From NCBI RefSeq assembly GCF_020880415.1, contig NZ_JAJIUJ010000119.1, positions 124,001 to 188,000 of the forward strand: DNA of 64,000 nt, written 5' to 3'. The notes under the pieces are model-generated. The model saw only the letters and a program-made list of their open reading frames with translations, was not told where the DNA came from and searched no databases. The DNA comes from Xanthomonas euvesicatoria pv. euvesicatoria. Its GTDB lineage: Bacteria; Pseudomonadota; Gammaproteobacteria; Xanthomonadales; Xanthomonadaceae. Below, one piece after another: positions 44,727-56,359 of this stretch. Numbering within the stretch: position 1 is the first letter of the stretch; every line of letters begins with the position of its first letter. The position numbers and the translations under genes are program-made.

Positions 44727-45584
44727 CTAACCCACAAACGCCTGCCGATGATCGCGAACAAAGTCATCGAATGTATGCGGGCGCTTCCCGGTGAGCCGCT
44801 CGATCTCGAACGTGGGATCGATGTCGTGATGGCCTGCCACCACATCTGCGAATTGCACGGTCAGGCCCTTGGCCATCCATGGCGAGTTGCCGGTCGCACG
44901 CATCAATACGCGAAACACCGGCGTTGGCAGGTCGAGATAACGCACCTTGCGCCCGATGATTTTCGATAGGCGCGAGGTTGCTGCCTGCATGTCGAGCGTC
45001 TCGGGACCAGTGAGGAAATAGGTTGCACCTGCGTGCCCTTCTTCGGTCAGTACCGTGGCCGCCACGCGTGCGATGTCGCGGGTGTCGATCTACGACACGC
45101 TGCCCCGGCCTGCCGCCATCGGGAACACGCCCTTGGCGATCGGATCCTTGAACCACAGGAAATTCTGCATATACGCGGTAGGCTTGAGGATGGTCCACGC
45201 GATGCCTGAGGCGCGCAGGTGGTGGTCGATCAGGGCATGCGATTTCGCCCATGGCACCGGCGAACGCACGTTGCAATCGGATGCCGACACTTTCACGATC
45301 CGACCGATGCCGGCGCGCTTGGCTGCATCGATGGCGGCCGTCTCCTGAGCGACCTGCTCGGGAGTGGGCGGGGTAATGAGAAACAGCGTGTGGCAGCCCT
45401 GCATTGCGCCTTGCAGCGTTTCGGGTGTGTCGAAGTCGCCCAACACGGCGTCCATGCCCTTCTGCTGCAGGTTGTCCACCTGCTCCTGCTTGCGGCACAT
45501 CGCGCGGAATGGCGTGGCGACATCTTGTAAGAGCTTGCACAGTTCGCCGCCGATACCACCCGTGGCACCTGATACCAGAATCAT
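44727..45584 (-). pseudogene. NmrA-like NAD(P)-binding oxidoreductase, nonsense-interrupted
   Basis: From the ATG at 45584 it reads MILVSGATGGIGGELCKLL with the GxTGGIG nucleotide-binding loop. Then come LITPPTPEQVAQE, WTILKPTAYMQNFLWF and AAGRGSVS, where a TAG (45090-45092) stops the frame. Directly after, in the same frame, IDTRDIARVAATVLTEEGHAG and YFLTGPETLDM continue the family pattern to 44727. Homologues have an uninterrupted (F/Y)-(V/I)-DTRDIA here. One base change explains the break. Members act as redox sensors or quinone/NADPH reductases. It starts seven bases after the marR-type gene, so they form an operon. Confidence 0.75.
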
Positions 45585-45591
45585 GATTGCA

Positions 45592-46080
45592 TTACTCCTG
45601 CAGTTTGACGATGGAACTGGAAGCGCTGGGCGCTTCACCCAGATACTCCGAGATGACAGCGCTCATCTCCTCAAGGGTGCGGACGGCATCGCGGATGCGA
45701 TCGATGCCGATCTTGTCCGCGATTGCTTGATCGACGGGGGCAACGGCCTTTTCGGCGCCGCTGACGGCCTTGATGCCTGCGCGGGTAAGGACAACGAGCT
45801 TGGCGCGTAGGTGATGGGGATTCGGCTGGAACTCGACAAGCCCCTGCTCGGCAAGTACATCCACGATGCGCTGCACTGCCTGCCGGGTGAGGCCCATGTT
45901 GCGCGCGATCGAAGCCGCGGGTAGCGGCGCTGGTGCGTAACGCAGGGCGGCCAGCACTTGCCACCACGCACTGGTGAGCCCCAGATGGGCAACCAGCTCG
46001 TTGCCAGCGCTGACCAAGCGGCCATTGGCCGCGAACACTGCTAGCGCCAACTCGCGGACATGCTCGTTGTCGGTCTGCAT
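45592..46080 (-). CDS. MarR-family transcriptional regulator
   Basis: 162 residues from the ATG at 46080 (MQTDNEHVRELALAVFAANG). The winged helix is clear: LTSAWWQVLAALRYAPAPLPAASIARNMGLTRQAVQRIVDVLAEQGLVEF in several blocks across about residues 35-85, then the wing NPHHLRAKLVVLTRAG. Such regulators bind as dimers to palindromes and respond to small aromatic compounds or oxidants. A perfect 14-bp palindrome 22 bases upstream is its probable own operator. The controlled partner gene (NmrA-like) is broken by a nonsense codon. Confidence 0.88.
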   Translation of the reverse strand: MQTDNEHVRELALAVFAANGRLVSAGNELVAHLGLTSAWWQVLAALRYAPAPLPAASIARNMGLTRQAVQRIVDVLAEQGLVEFQPNPHHLRAKLVVLTRAGIKAVSGAEKAVAPVDQAIADKIGIDRIRDAVRTLEEMSAVISEYLGEAPSASSSIVKLQE

Positions 46081-46101
46081 ACGAAGGCTCTTTCTCAAGT
46101 C

Positions 46102-46115
46102 GACAACATGTTGTC
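46102..46115. promoter_or_regulatory. MarR operator palindrome
   Basis: GACAACATGTTGTC is a perfect palindrome 22 bases upstream of the marR-type start, with TTGACAACATGTTGTC as the longer block on the minus strand. Position and shape fit autoregulation. Confidence 0.7.
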
Positions 46116-46945
46116 AATTGAAAAGTGAGCTGCGTGTGATTGTGTAGCGTAAGGTCTGGTTACGAGACATGGCTCGCTACGAATGAAAAGCGGGCCGCTC
46201 GGGTACTTCGTCTTGCGAGCGCATCTATGCAATCGACGCAGACCGGCCGAGCATGCTTGGTGTCGAATGCAGAGAGACTTGCCTGCAAATCAATTGAAAA
46301 ATAATCAATGGAATGGTTTTAGCGGTCCATTGTCATTGGACGAGCACGCAGCGTGAATGCAGCAGAGCACGCCGTGTTCCTGGTATCGCTCAAGCGTTAT
46401 GTCACATGGACGTCAGGCCCACTGATGCGCAAGGTCTGATACTGAAGGTACTTGCTCGATCCGATGCCATTGGCCAGCGAGACGAACGGCGTTGAGAGAC
46501 GCGCTTGTCTCGGTGGCAGCGACCCAGCTGATGTACTCCTCAGTTGGTCGAGATGTTGGCCTGCAGTGTGTGGGTCAGGCTTTCTTACGTGGCCCCTGTC
46601 ACCAAGAAGCGCACGCGATCGCCACGGTAATGGTAGGCGCTCCACTGACACACCACAGCCGCGCTTGTTTGATTTTCGTCAATTCCACCGACACATGAAA
46701 TTCGCAGTGGGGGTGCTTGACTGCATGGGTCAAGAATCGTTGCGGAGTCGCGCATGAGTGCAGTCACGGGTGGCAGGGTCGGTCGGGCAGCGTGCCGGCA
46801 TGTGTCAATACGGCAAGGTTCGGTACGTGTAGGCGATGGTGCGGGGTGTGGTGAGCAAAGGCTCGCATCACTGCCAAACGGCAAGCAGGCGCGGGCTTCA
46901 CTCGTAATGGCGCCCCTGCGCGCCGTTGTTCGCTGAGGGGGCGCC
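46116..46945. other. long intergenic region before glgE
   Basis: An 830-base stretch without a supported gene. Several 60-130 codon frames exist on both strands but lack ribosome sites and family features. The first part (to about 46350) is less G+C-rich, like the accessory region, and the rest returns to chromosomal composition. It may hold the island's right edge and the glg operon promoter. Confidence 0.4.
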
Positions 46946-49900
46946 ATGCGCATCTGTGTTCTCAATGACGCACTGAAGGACCCGACCGGGCTGGAGCAGC
47001 GCTGCGTGGCGGCACGCGAGGCTGGCTGCGATTACGTGGTGATGGCCGCGCCCTTCGAGCGCGATGCCGAAGGCCGTTTGATCGAGCCGGCGGCCGGTGC
47101 CCCGACGCAAATGCAGCGCCTGCAAGAGTCGGTGCAGGCGGCGCGCCGTGCGGGGGTAAAGCTGTTGATCGATGTGCGCCTGGACGAAGTGGGCGGCGCC
47201 AGTGCGGTGGTGCGCGATAACCCACAGTGGTTCCGCGCGCGCAGCACCGCGGTTCCGGACCCGCGTCAGCCGCGTGCGACGCCGGAAGTGGCCGAAGCCC
47301 GCTTTGCCTACGCACAGGAAGGTGCGGCGCTGGTGGAATGGTGGATTGCGCGCCTGCTGGAGTGGGTGGGCCAGGGCGTGGGTGGCTTCCGGCTGCTGCA
47401 GCCGCAGCAGGTGCCGGTACAGCGCTGGCGCGAGTTGATCGCGCGCGTGCACGCGCAGGCGCCGGAGGTGGTGTTTGCGGCGTGGACGCCGGGCCTGGGA
47501 TTGGAGGCATTGCAGGAGCTGGCCGGTGCCGGGTTCGATGTGGCGTTTTCGTCGCTTGCCTGGTGGGATGGCCGCGGCAGCTGGTTCTTCGACGAAGACA
47601 GCGCGCTGCGTGCGTTGGCCGCGCAGGTCGTTGCCGTGCTGGACGCGCCCGATGGCAAGCGCGCCGCGGCGCCCGAGCAGCATTGGCAACTGGCACTGGC
47701 GTTGGGCGGGGCATGGCTGCTGGACGATGCGCACCTGGCGGCACTGCCATCGTCGATCCGCATCACCAACGGCCTGCCAACCAGCAATGCAGGCATGCGG
47801 TTGCGCCCGCTGCTGCGTGAGGCGACCGGGCTCACCGCGGTGGCGATCGAGCCGCTTGGCGGCTTGCCCTCCTTGTTACTGATCAACGGCGACACCCGGC
47901 ATGTGGTGCCGGTGCCGGCCTCAGACTTGTTGCGGCTGCTCGGCGATGCCGAGGCCTTGGTGGCCGAAGATGGCCGCACCTTGTCCGGGGCCACGCTGGA
48001 GGCGCTGGAGCCGGGCGAAGTGCGCGTGTATCGCAGCGTGCCGGCGCGCCATGTACTGGCTGTGCCGCGCATGCGCCCGCGTGCGCAGACCGCCGGTACC
48101 TGGCCACGCGTGTGCATCGAGTCGGTGACGCCGTCGGTGGATAACGGCCGTTTTCCGGTCAAGCGCACGGTGGGCGACCGCATTTGCGTGGAGGCCGACG
48201 CGTTCTGCGATGGGCATGACCGCATCGCGGTGGCGGTGCTGTGGCGTCCGGCCGACGCCAAGACCTGGGCCAGCGCGCCGATGCGTGCGTTGGGCAACGA
48301 CCGCTGGCGCGCCGAGTTTCCATTGGAACGCATCGGCACCTACGAATTTCGCGTGGAAGCCTGGCGCGACGTCTTCGCCACCTTGCATGCGGATCTGGAA
48401 AAGAAACGTGCTGCCAGTACGGTGCTGCCGGTCGATGTGCAGGAGGCGATTGCGGTAGTGCAGGCCGCACAGGCGCGCAGCGACGGTGCGCTGGCCGAGC
48501 GCCTGCAGGCAGTGCTCGCCCGCATCGGTGCGCAGAGCGAACCCCTGCAGCAGCTGGCCATCGTGCTGGAGCCGGACACCGCGCAGGCGATGGCGCAGGC
48601 CGACGACAAGCCATTCCGCTCGGAATATCCGGTCACCTTCCGGGTGGAATCCGAGCGCCGCGCGGCGCACTTTGCCAGTTGGTATGAACTGTTTCCGCGT
48701 TCGCAAAGTGGCGATGCGAGCCGGCATGGCACCTTCGATGACGTCATCAAGCGCTTGCCGCACATCCGTGCGATGAACTTCGACGTGCTGTACATGCCGC
48801 CGATCCATCCGATCGGCCTGAACAACCGCAAGGGCCGCAATAACTCGGTGACGGCGGTGGAAGGCGAGCCCGGCAGCCCATACGCGATCGGTGCGACCGA
48901 TGGTGGGCATACCGAAGTTCACGCCGAACTCGGTGGACTGGAAGGCTTTCGACGCCTGATCCAGGCCGCGCGAGCGCAGGGCTTGGAAGTGGCGCTGGAT
49001 TTTGCCATCCAGTGCGCGCCGGATCACCCGTGGTTGAAGGAGCACAAGGACTGGTTCACCTGGCGCGCCGATGGCTCGATTCCGTACGCGGAGAACCCGC
49101 CCAAGAAATACCAGGACATCGTCAACGTCGATTTCTACGCCAGCGGCGCGGTGCCGGACCTGTGGAATACGCTGCGCGACGCGGTGCTGTTCTGGGTCAA
49201 CGAAGGCGTCACGCTGTTCCGTGTCGACAACCCGCACACCAAGCCGTTCCCGTTCTGGGAATGGCTGATTGCCGATGTGCGTGGCCGGCGCCCGGATGTG
49301 GTGTTTCTCTCCGAAGCCTTCACGCGGCCAAAGATGATGTACCGCCTGGCCAAATGCGGTTTCTCGCAGTCCTACACCTACTTCACCTGGCGCAACCACA
49401 AGCACGAGCTGCAGGCCTATGTGGAAGAGTTGAACGAGGGCGTGCCGCGCGAATGCTTCCGCCCGCATTTCTTCGTCAATACGCCGGATATCAATCCGCT
49501 GTTCCTGCAGACCAGTGGGCGCAACGGCCATCTGATCCGCGCTGCGCTGGCCACCACGCTCTCAGGCTTATGGGGCATGTACCAAGGCTTCGAACTCTGC
49601 GAGGCCACACCGCTGGCGCCGGGCAAGGAAGAGTATCTGGACTCGGAAAAATTCCAGCTGCGCGCCTGGCCCGAACGTGCGCCCGGCGACATCGTCGAGG
49701 AGATCACCCGCTTCAACCAGCTGCGCCGCATGCATCCGGAACTGCAGTCGCACCTGGGCACGCGCTTCTATCAGGCGCATAACGACCAGGTGCTGTACTA
49801 CGGCAAATTCCTGGATGCCGGCTACCTGTCGCGCAGCCGCAGCATGGTGCTGGTGGCGATCAATCTGGATCCGCACGCCGGGCAGGACGCCGATATCGAG

Positions 49901-50062
49901 ATTCCGTTGTGGGAACTGGGCCTGCCCGATCACGCCAGCGTCGCCGTGGACGATCTGTGGGATGGCCATCGTTTCGCGTGGCACGGCAAATACCAACACA
50001 TCCGTCTAGAGGCAACGCGACCGTTCGCGTTATGGCGCATCCGCGCAGGAGAGGTCGCATGA
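46946..50062 (+). CDS. glgE: alpha-1,4-glucan:maltose-1-phosphate maltosyltransferase with N-terminal extension
   Basis: Extends alpha-glucan chains with maltose units from maltose 1-phosphate; cytoplasmic. The protein has 1038 residues against about 660-700 for the usual enzyme. The first 380 residues resemble a second, degenerate GH13 barrel ([29 protein letters not shown]) without an intact catalytic set. The standard GlgE part begins near [21 protein letters not shown], then [20 protein letters not shown]. The nucleophile is D761 ([10 protein letters not shown]) and the acid/base is E790 (FLSEAFTRP). Its stop overlaps the start of treS (ATGA). Confidence 0.9.
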   Translation: MRICVLNDALKDPTGLEQRCVAAREAGCDYVVMAAPFERDAEGRLIEPAAGAPTQMQRLQESVQAARRAGVKLLIDVRLDEVGGASAVVRDNPQWFRARSTAVPDPRQPRATPEVAEARFAYAQEGAALVEWWIARLLEWVGQGVGGFRLLQPQQVPVQRWRELIARVHAQAPEVVFAAWTPGLGLEALQELAGAGFDVAFSSLAWWDGRGSWFFDEDSALRALAAQVVAVLDAPDGKRAAAPEQHWQLALALGGAWLLDDAHLAALPSSIRITNGLPTSNAGMRLRPLLREATGLTAVAIEPLGGLPSLLLINGDTRHVVPVPASDLLRLLGDAEALVAEDGRTLSGATLEALEPGEVRVYRSVPARHVLAVPRMRPRAQTAGTWPRVCIESVTPSVDNGRFPVKRTVGDRICVEADAFCDGHDRIAVAVLWRPADAKTWASAPMRALGNDRWRAEFPLERIGTYEFRVEAWRDVFATLHADLEKKRAASTVLPVDVQEAIAVVQAAQARSDGALAERLQAVLARIGAQSEPLQQLAIVLEPDTAQAMAQADDKPFRSEYPVTFRVESERRAAHFASWYELFPRSQSGDASRHGTFDDVIKRLPHIRAMNFDVLYMPPIHPIGLNNRKGRNNSVTAVEGEPGSPYAIGATDGGHTEVHAELGGLEGFRRLIQAARAQGLEVALDFAIQCAPDHPWLKEHKDWFTWRADGSIPYAENPPKKYQDIVNVDFYASGAVPDLWNTLRDAVLFWVNEGVTLFRVDNPHTKPFPFWEWLIADVRGRRPDVVFLSEAFTRPKMMYRLAKCGFSQSYTYFTWRNHKHELQAYVEELNEGVPRECFRPHFFVNTPDINPLFLQTSGRNGHLIRAALATTLSGLWGMYQGFELCEATPLAPGKEEYLDSEKFQLRAWPERAPGDIVEEITRFNQLRRMHPELQSHLGTRFYQAHNDQVLYYGKFLDAGYLSRSRSMVLVAINLDPHAGQDADIEIPLWELGLPDHASVAVDDLWDGHRFAWHGKYQHIRLEATRPFALWRIRAGEVA

Positions 50063-53000
50063 ATGCAGTGGCATCGTTACAAGCCGACGCAGAGCAGTCC
50101 GCCGTGGTTGCCGACCAGCGTTGGTACAAGGACGCGATCATCTACCAGGTGCATGTCAAGTCGTTCTTCGACTCCAACGACGACGGCATCGGCGATTTTC
50201 CGGGGCTGATTTCCAAGCTGGACTACATCGCCGAACTCGGCGTGGACACCATCTGGCTGCTGCCGTTCTATCCCAGCCCGCGCCGCGACGATGGTTACGA
50301 TATCGCCGAATACATGGCGGTGCATCCGGACTACGGCAGCATCGAGGATTTCGAGCAGCTGGTGGCGCAGGCGCATGCGCGCGGCATCCGTATCGTCACC
50401 GAGCTGGTGATCAACCACACCTCCGACCAGCACCCCTGGTTCCAGCGCGCGCGTAATGCGCCCGCTGGCTCGCCAGAGCGCGACTTCTACGTATGGTCGG
50501 ACACCGACCAGGAATACGAAGGTACGCGGATCATCTTCTGCGATACCGAGAAATCCAACTGGACCTGGGATCCGGTGGCCGGGCAATACTTCTGGCATCG
50601 CTTCTACTCGCACCAGCCGGATCTGAACTTCGACAATCCGGCGGTGCTGGAAGCGGTGCTGGAAGTGATGCGTTTCTGGCTGGATCGCGGCGTGGATGGC
50701 CTGCGTCTGGATGCGGTGCCGTACCTGATCGAGCGCCCGGGCACCTCCAACGAAAACCTGCCCGAAACCCACGCGATCCTGCGCAAGATCCGCGCCACCC
50801 TGGACGCGGAATACCCGGACCGCATGCTGCTGGCAGAAGCCAACATGTGGCCGGAAGATACCCAGCAGTATTTCGGCCAGAATGCCGACGAATGCCATAT
50901 GGCGTTCCACTTCCCGCTGATGCCGCGCATGTACATGGCCATCGCGCGCGAAGACCGCTTCCCTATCACCGACATCATGCGCCAGACCCCGGAGATTCCG
51001 GAAAGCTGCCAGTGGGCGATCTTCCTGCGCAACCACGATGAGTTGACGCTGGAAATGGTGACCGATTCGGAGCGCGATTATCTGTGGCAGACCTATGCCG
51101 CCGACCGCCGCGCCCGCATCAACCTGGGGATTCGCCGCCGCCTGGCGCCACTGCTGGAGCGCGACCGCCGCCGCATCGAATTGATGACCTCGTTGCTGCT
51201 GACCATGCCCGGCACGCCGGTGCTGTATTACGGCGACGAGATCGGCATGGGCGACAACATCCACCTGGGCGATCGCGACGGCGTGCGCACGCCGATGCAG
51301 TGGTCGATCGACCGCAACGGCGGCTTCTCGCGCGCCGACCCGGCGCAGCTGGTGCTGCCGCCGGTGATGGACCCGCTGTATGGCTTCCAGGCGGTGAATG
51401 TGGAAGCGCAGATGCGCGACCAGCATTCGCTGCTGACCTGGACCCGCCGCGTGCTCAGCGTGCGCAAGCGCTACCAGGCCTTCGGCCGCGGCAGCTTGCG
51501 CTTCCTGTACCCGGGCAACCGCCGCATGCTGGCGTACCTGCGCTGCTATCAGGATGAAACCGTGTTGTGCGTGGCCAACCTCTCGCATACGTTGCAGGCG
51601 GTGGAGCTGGATCTGTCCGAGTTCGAAGGCCGGGTGCCGGTGGACATCATCGGTGGCGGCAGCTTCCCGCCGATCGGCCGGTTGACCTATCTGCTGACGG
51701 TGCCGCCGTTCGGCTTCTACGCCTTCCAGCTGGTCAGCGAAGGCACATTGCCCGATTGGCATGTCCCCAGCCCGGTGCCGCTGCCGGATTACCGCACGCT
51801 GGTGCTGCGCAGCGATGCCGACGAAAGCGCCGCACTGCTGCCGCATCTGCCCACCCTGGAAGGCGAAATCCTGCCGGCGTGGCTATCGGCGCGACGCTGG
51901 TTCTCGGCCAAGGACCAGGCGCTGCGCAGCGTGCGCATCGCGCGCCGCACGCCGTTGCCGGGCGATGAGCCGATGACGCTGCTGGAACTGGAGGTAGAGC
52001 TGGAAGACGGCCGCCACGAGCGCTACATGCTGCCGGTGGGCATCGTGTGGGAGCGCGAGCAGCCGAGCACATTGGCCGAGCAGCTGGCGCTGGCGCGCGT
52101 GCGCCAGGGCCGCGAGGTGGGCTATCTCACCGATGCGTTTGCGCTCAAGCCCATGGTGCGCGGTGTGATCGATGCGCTGCGCAGCAATGCAGCGCTGGAC
52201 TTCTGCGACGGCGACGATGCCTCGCAACAGGGGCAGGTCTGTTTCGAAGCCACCCCGGCACTGGCAACGCTGGATATCCCGCAAGATCCGGAGATTCGTT
52301 GGTTGTCGGCCGAACAGAGCAACAGCTCGCTGGTGGTCGCCGACAAGGCCGTGTTCAAGCTGCTGCGGCATGTGGCCGTAGGCGCGAACCCGGAGATCGA
52401 GATCGGCCGCCGCTTGACCGAGATGGGCTATGCCAATGCCGCGCCGCTGCTGGGCAGCGTCAGCCGCATCGACGCGCAGGGCACCGTCACCACCATCGCG
52501 TTGTTGCAGGGCTTCATCCGCAACCAGGGCGATGCCTGGCGCTGGACGCTGGACCATCTGGCGCGCAGCTTCGACGAATACGCCACCGCGCAGACCGACG
52601 AGGCGCGCGCCGAAGCGGTCGCCGGCTACGATGCCTTCGCCGCCGTGGTGGGCAAGCGCCTGGCCGAGTTGCACGAAGCGTTGTCGCGCGCCACCGACGA
52701 TGCCGACTTCGCGCCGCAACGCATCGACCTGCCGACCGCCAACGATGTGGTGGCCGGCGTGGGACGCCAGGTCGAAGAGATGTGGGACACCGTCAACGCA
52801 CGCCTGGCCGGCAGCGAAGACAGCGCCGAACGCGAGGCGCTGGAGGCGGTGCTCGCCGAGCGCCCGCAGCTGGATGCCTTGCTCGCCCAGGCGCCGAGCG
52901 TGCTGGCCGATTCCTTGCTCACGCGCGTGCATGGCGATTTCCACCTGGGCCAGATCCTGGTGGCCTTCGATGATGTGGTGCTGATCGACTTCGAAGGCGA

Positions 53001-53409
53001 GCCGGCCAAGCCGCTGGCCGAACGCCGCGCCAAGGCCAGCCCGCTGCGCGACGTGGCCGGCTTCCTGCGCTCGCTCGATTACGCCAGCGAAGTGTCGGCA
53101 CGTGGCGAGGAAGGCACCGCGGCCCGCGCCGGTGTTGGCGTGGACACGCACCTGGACGAATTTCTGGTGCAATTCCGCCGCCGCTCCACACAAGCCTTCC
53201 TGGACGCTTACCATGCCGTGCTCGACGCCAGCGCCCATCCGTGGATTGCGCCGGCGGCGTTCAATGCAGCCACCTTGTTGTTCCTGGTGGAGAAGGCTTG
53301 CTACGAAGTGCGTTATGAAGCGGCCAATCGCCCTGGCTGGTTGATGGTGCCGATCGAAGGCTTGCGACGCATCCTGCAACGCGCACGCGCCGGTGCAGGA
53401 GACACATGA
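50059..53409 (+). CDS. treS: trehalose synthase fused to maltokinase
   Basis: A two-enzyme fusion of 1116 residues. The N-terminal half is a GH13 trehalose synthase interconverting maltose and trehalose ([19 protein letters not shown]; nucleophile D218 in [26 protein letters not shown]). The C-terminal half from about residue 600 is a maltokinase (Pep2/Mak) making maltose 1-phosphate for GlgE, with the kinase-like [10 protein letters not shown] (H958, D960) and IDFEGEP (D977). Fusion links trehalose directly to the GlgE substrate. The start is inside the glgE stop and its stop overlaps glgB. AGGAGAGG precedes the ATG. Confidence 0.93.
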   Translation: MNAVASLQADAEQSAVVADQRWYKDAIIYQVHVKSFFDSNDDGIGDFPGLISKLDYIAELGVDTIWLLPFYPSPRRDDGYDIAEYMAVHPDYGSIEDFEQLVAQAHARGIRIVTELVINHTSDQHPWFQRARNAPAGSPERDFYVWSDTDQEYEGTRIIFCDTEKSNWTWDPVAGQYFWHRFYSHQPDLNFDNPAVLEAVLEVMRFWLDRGVDGLRLDAVPYLIERPGTSNENLPETHAILRKIRATLDAEYPDRMLLAEANMWPEDTQQYFGQNADECHMAFHFPLMPRMYMAIAREDRFPITDIMRQTPEIPESCQWAIFLRNHDELTLEMVTDSERDYLWQTYAADRRARINLGIRRRLAPLLERDRRRIELMTSLLLTMPGTPVLYYGDEIGMGDNIHLGDRDGVRTPMQWSIDRNGGFSRADPAQLVLPPVMDPLYGFQAVNVEAQMRDQHSLLTWTRRVLSVRKRYQAFGRGSLRFLYPGNRRMLAYLRCYQDETVLCVANLSHTLQAVELDLSEFEGRVPVDIIGGGSFPPIGRLTYLLTVPPFGFYAFQLVSEGTLPDWHVPSPVPLPDYRTLVLRSDADESAALLPHLPTLEGEILPAWLSARRWFSAKDQALRSVRIARRTPLPGDEPMTLLELEVELEDGRHERYMLPVGIVWEREQPSTLAEQLALARVRQGREVGYLTDAFALKPMVRGVIDALRSNAALDFCDGDDASQQGQVCFEATPALATLDIPQDPEIRWLSAEQSNSSLVVADKAVFKLLRHVAVGANPEIEIGRRLTEMGYANAAPLLGSVSRIDAQGTVTTIALLQGFIRNQGDAWRWTLDHLARSFDEYATAQTDEARAEAVAGYDAFAAVVGKRLAELHEALSRATDDADFAPQRIDLPTANDVVAGVGRQVEEMWDTVNARLAGSEDSAEREALEAVLAERPQLDALLAQAPSVLADSLLTRVHGDFHLGQILVAFDDVVLIDFEGEPAKPLAERRAKASPLRDVAGFLRSLDYASEVSARGEEGTAARAGVGVDTHLDEFLVQFRRRSTQAFLDAYHAVLDASAHPWIAPAAFNAATLLFLVEKACYEVRYEAANRPGWLMVPIEGLRRILQRARAGAGDT

Positions 53410-55604
53410 TGAGTGGAGTAATGACAGCAGTGAGCAATCGATGGGATCCCGGCGCGGTACGCGCCCTGGCAGAGGCGCGCCATGGCGACGCGTTCGCGGT
53501 ATTGGGCGCACACCCGTCCGACAACGGGCGCTTTTTGCGCACCTATCTACCCGGCGCCGACCGGGTCAGCGCGGTGCTCGACGATGGGCAGGTGGTGGCG
53601 CTGGACGCTGGCCCGGAGCCGGGCCTGTTCGCCGGCGAGTTGCCGGCGCACGGTGGGTATCGCCTGCGCATCGGCTGGCCCGGTGGCGAGCAGGAGACCG
53701 CCGACCCGTACGCGTTCGGCCCGCAGCTCAGTGACTTCGACCTGCACCTGATCAGCGAAGGCCACCACTTGCAATTGGCCGACGCGTTGGGCGCCAACGT
53801 GGTCGAAGTGGACGGCGTGCGCGGCACGCGCTTTGCCGTCTGGGCACCGAATGCCTCGCGCGTGGCGGTGGTGGGCGACTTCAACAGCTGGGACGCGCGC
53901 CGTCATCCGATGCGGCTGCGTCACCAGGCCGGCGTGTGGGAGTTGTTCGTGCCCGACGTCGGCCCCGGCGCACATTACAAGTACCAGCTGCGCGGTCCGC
54001 ACGGGCACGAACTGCCGGCCAAGGCCGACCCGGTGGCACGCCGCGCGGAGCTTGCGCCGGGCACTGCGTCCATCGTGGCCGATCCCACGCCGCATCAGTG
54101 GAGCGACGACGGTTGGATGGCCACGCGTGCGCGCCGCCAGGCCCATGACGCGCCGATGAGCATCTACGAGATCCACGCCGGCTCGTGGTTGCGCGAAGCA
54201 GGCCTGGACCTTGATTGGGACGGGCTGGCCGATCGCCTGATTCCGTACGTGGCCGATATGGGCTTTACCCATGTCGAGTTGATGCCGGTGAGCGAGCATC
54301 CGTTCGGCGGCTCCTGGGGCTACCAGCCATTGGGTCTGTTCGCGCCGACCGCGCGTTTCGGGACACCCGATGGATTTGCGCGCTTTGTCGACCGCTGCCA
54401 CCGCGAAGGCATCGGCGTAATCGTCGATTGGGTGCCGGCGCACTTTCCCACTGATGCGCACGGATTGGCGCATTTCGACGGCACCGCGCTGTACGAGCAT
54501 GCCGACCCGCGCGAAGGCTTCCACCGTGACTGGAATACGCTGATCTACAACCACGGCCGCCGCGAGGTATCCGGGTTCCTGATTGCCAGTGCGATGGAAT
54601 TCCTGCAGCGCTATCACGTCGATGGCCTGCGCGTGGATGCAGTGGCTTCGATGCTGTATCGCGATTACAGCCGCAACGCCGGCGAGTGGATACCCAACAT
54701 CCACGGCGGGCGCGAGAACTACGAGACCATCGCGTTCCTGCGCCGGCTCAACGAGGTGGTGCGCGAGCACACGCCGGGCGCGGTGATGATTGCCGAGGAA
54801 TCCACTGCGTTTCCCGGTGTCACCGCCGACGTGGCGCACGGCGGCCTGGGCTTTCACTACAAGTGGAACATGGGCTGGATGCACGACACCCTGCATTACG
54901 CCGGGCTGGATCCGATCTATCGCCGCTACCACCACGGTGAGCTGACTTTCAGCATGGTCTATGCGTATTCGGAGCGCTTCGTGCTGCCGATCTCGCACGA
55001 CGAAGTGGTGCACGGCAAGGGTTCGTTGCTGGGCCGCATGCCGGGCGACGATTGGCAGCGCTTCGCGAATCTGCGTGCTTACCTGGGTTTCATGTTCACC
55101 CACCCGGGGCGCAAGTTGCTGTTCATGGGCTGCGAATTCGGTCAACCGACCGAGTGGAACCACGACGCCGGCCTTCCGTGGCATTTGCTCGACGACCCTC
55201 GCCATCGTGGTGTGCAGACGTTGGTGCGCGATTTGAACCGGCTGTATGTGCAATACCCGGCGCTGCATGCGCACGACGACGATCCGTCCGGATTCGCCTG
55301 GGTGGTGGGCGACGATGCCGGCAATAGCGTGGTGGCGTTCCTGCGCAAGGGCAAACGTGGCGACGCACCGGTGCTGGTGGTGATCAACTTCACTCCGGTC
55401 GTGCAGCACGGCTATCGCATCGGCGTGCCACAAGGCGGCCAGTGGCGCGAGGTGTTCAACAGCGACGCCGGCATCTACGGCGGCAGCAACCTGGGCAATG
55501 GCGGCAGCGTGACGGCCGAGCAGCAATCCATGCATGGGCACGCGCAATCGCTGCCGCTGCTGTTGCCACCGCTGGGCGCCATCGTGCTGACGCCGTATGG
55601 CTGA
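53406..55604 (+). CDS. glgB: 1,4-alpha-glucan branching enzyme
   Basis: Creates alpha-1,6 branches in glycogen-like glucan. The 732-residue protein has an N-terminal carbohydrate-binding part ([24 protein letters not shown] split over about residues 139-163), then the GH13 barrel: [27 protein letters not shown], nucleophile D411 in [10 protein letters not shown], and acid/base E464 in [23 protein letters not shown] is typical. The start ATG (53406) overlaps the treS stop; ATG at 53409 is an alternative. A hairpin terminator follows at 55614. It is the third gene of the coupled glgE-treS-glgB operon. Confidence 0.95.
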   Translation: MMSGVMTAVSNRWDPGAVRALAEARHGDAFAVLGAHPSDNGRFLRTYLPGADRVSAVLDDGQVVALDAGPEPGLFAGELPAHGGYRLRIGWPGGEQETADPYAFGPQLSDFDLHLISEGHHLQLADALGANVVEVDGVRGTRFAVWAPNASRVAVVGDFNSWDARRHPMRLRHQAGVWELFVPDVGPGAHYKYQLRGPHGHELPAKADPVARRAELAPGTASIVADPTPHQWSDDGWMATRARRQAHDAPMSIYEIHAGSWLREAGLDLDWDGLADRLIPYVADMGFTHVELMPVSEHPFGGSWGYQPLGLFAPTARFGTPDGFARFVDRCHREGIGVIVDWVPAHFPTDAHGLAHFDGTALYEHADPREGFHRDWNTLIYNHGRREVSGFLIASAMEFLQRYHVDGLRVDAVASMLYRDYSRNAGEWIPNIHGGRENYETIAFLRRLNEVVREHTPGAVMIAEESTAFPGVTADVAHGGLGFHYKWNMGWMHDTLHYAGLDPIYRRYHHGELTFSMVYAYSERFVLPISHDEVVHGKGSLLGRMPGDDWQRFANLRAYLGFMFTHPGRKLLFMGCEFGQPTEWNHDAGLPWHLLDDPRHRGVQTLVRDLNRLYVQYPALHAHDDDPSGFAWVVGDDAGNSVVAFLRKGKRGDAPVLVVINFTPVVQHGYRIGVPQGGQWREVFNSDAGIYGGSNLGNGGSVTAEQQSMHGHAQSLPLLLPPLGAIVLTPYG

Positions 55605-55613
55605 TGCTTCCTG

Positions 55614-55648
55614 CGCCTACCACCGGGCACCTGGCCTGGTGGTAGGCG
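55614..55648 (+). terminator. terminator of the glgE-treS-glgB operon
   Basis: CGCCTACCACC and GGTGGTAGGCG form an 11-bp perfect stem around a 13-base loop, nine bases after the glgB stop. No T-run. Confidence 0.65.
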
Positions 55649-55796
55649 GCAGCTGCGTCATGCATCCAGCTTTCATCGACAGGGTGGGCCATGTGCTGGC
55701 ATCGCTTGCATTGCTGCGCTCCCACTCGACTGCGATGGCATGGGTCTGTGCAGGCGGACGCTTGCGCAGCAAGTCATCCAGCAGCAGGTCATCCCG

Positions 55797-56291
55797 ATGA
55801 TCACGCGCAAACACGATGATGGCGAGACGGGCACCGGCACGCGCATCGGCGTGATCTCCGATACGCATGGCCTGCTTCGGCCCGAAGCGCTTGCCGCGCT
55901 TAAGGGCTGCTCGCAGATCATCCACGCCGGCGATGTGGGCAAGCCGCAGGTGCTTGAGGCGTTGCGGGCACTGGCACCGCTGCATGCCATCGCAGGCAAT
56001 ATCGACGACAAGCCGTGGGCGAACGGCTTACCGCAGACGCTGGATCTGCACATCGCTGGTGTGCGTATCCACGTGCTGCACGATCTGAAGACGCTGGCAC
56101 CGCAGGTGCAGGCGGATGTGGTCATCAGCGGCCATTCGCACAAGCCGTCGGTGCGCATGCACGATGGGGTGCTGTACCTCAATCCGGGCAGCGCCGGGCC
56201 GCGTCGCTTCAGTCTGCCGATCAGCGTGGCCATGCTCTGGCTGGGCGATGGCGCGCCGCGCGCGCACGTGCAGCCATTGGCCCTTGGCTGA
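55797..56291 (+). CDS. YfcE-family phosphodiesterase
   Basis: A calcineurin-like metallophosphoesterase of 164 residues. Metal-binding motifs occur in order: GVISDTHGLL, IIHAGDVGKP, AIAGNIDD, DVVISGHSHKP and LNPGSAG. This matches E. coli YfcE, a small phosphodiesterase with unknown natural substrate; cytoplasmic. The ATG at 55797 (MITRKHDDGE) is chosen because the family begins about 15 residues before GVISDTHG. It follows the glg operon but is separated by its terminator. Confidence 0.88.
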   Translation: MITRKHDDGETGTGTRIGVISDTHGLLRPEALAALKGCSQIIHAGDVGKPQVLEALRALAPLHAIAGNIDDKPWANGLPQTLDLHIAGVRIHVLHDLKTLAPQVQADVVISGHSHKPSVRMHDGVLYLNPGSAGPRRFSLPISVAMLWLGDGAPRAHVQPLALG

Positions 56292-56359
56292 GTCCGCTGA
56301 CTTGGCATGCACACCGGCGGGGCCATGCTCGTGGGCCACGTTGTTGCAAGGGATTCCCC

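Noticed and set aside
46313-46945. Several 60-130 codon frames before glgE
   Set aside because: They overlap one another on both strands and none has a domain or initiation signal.
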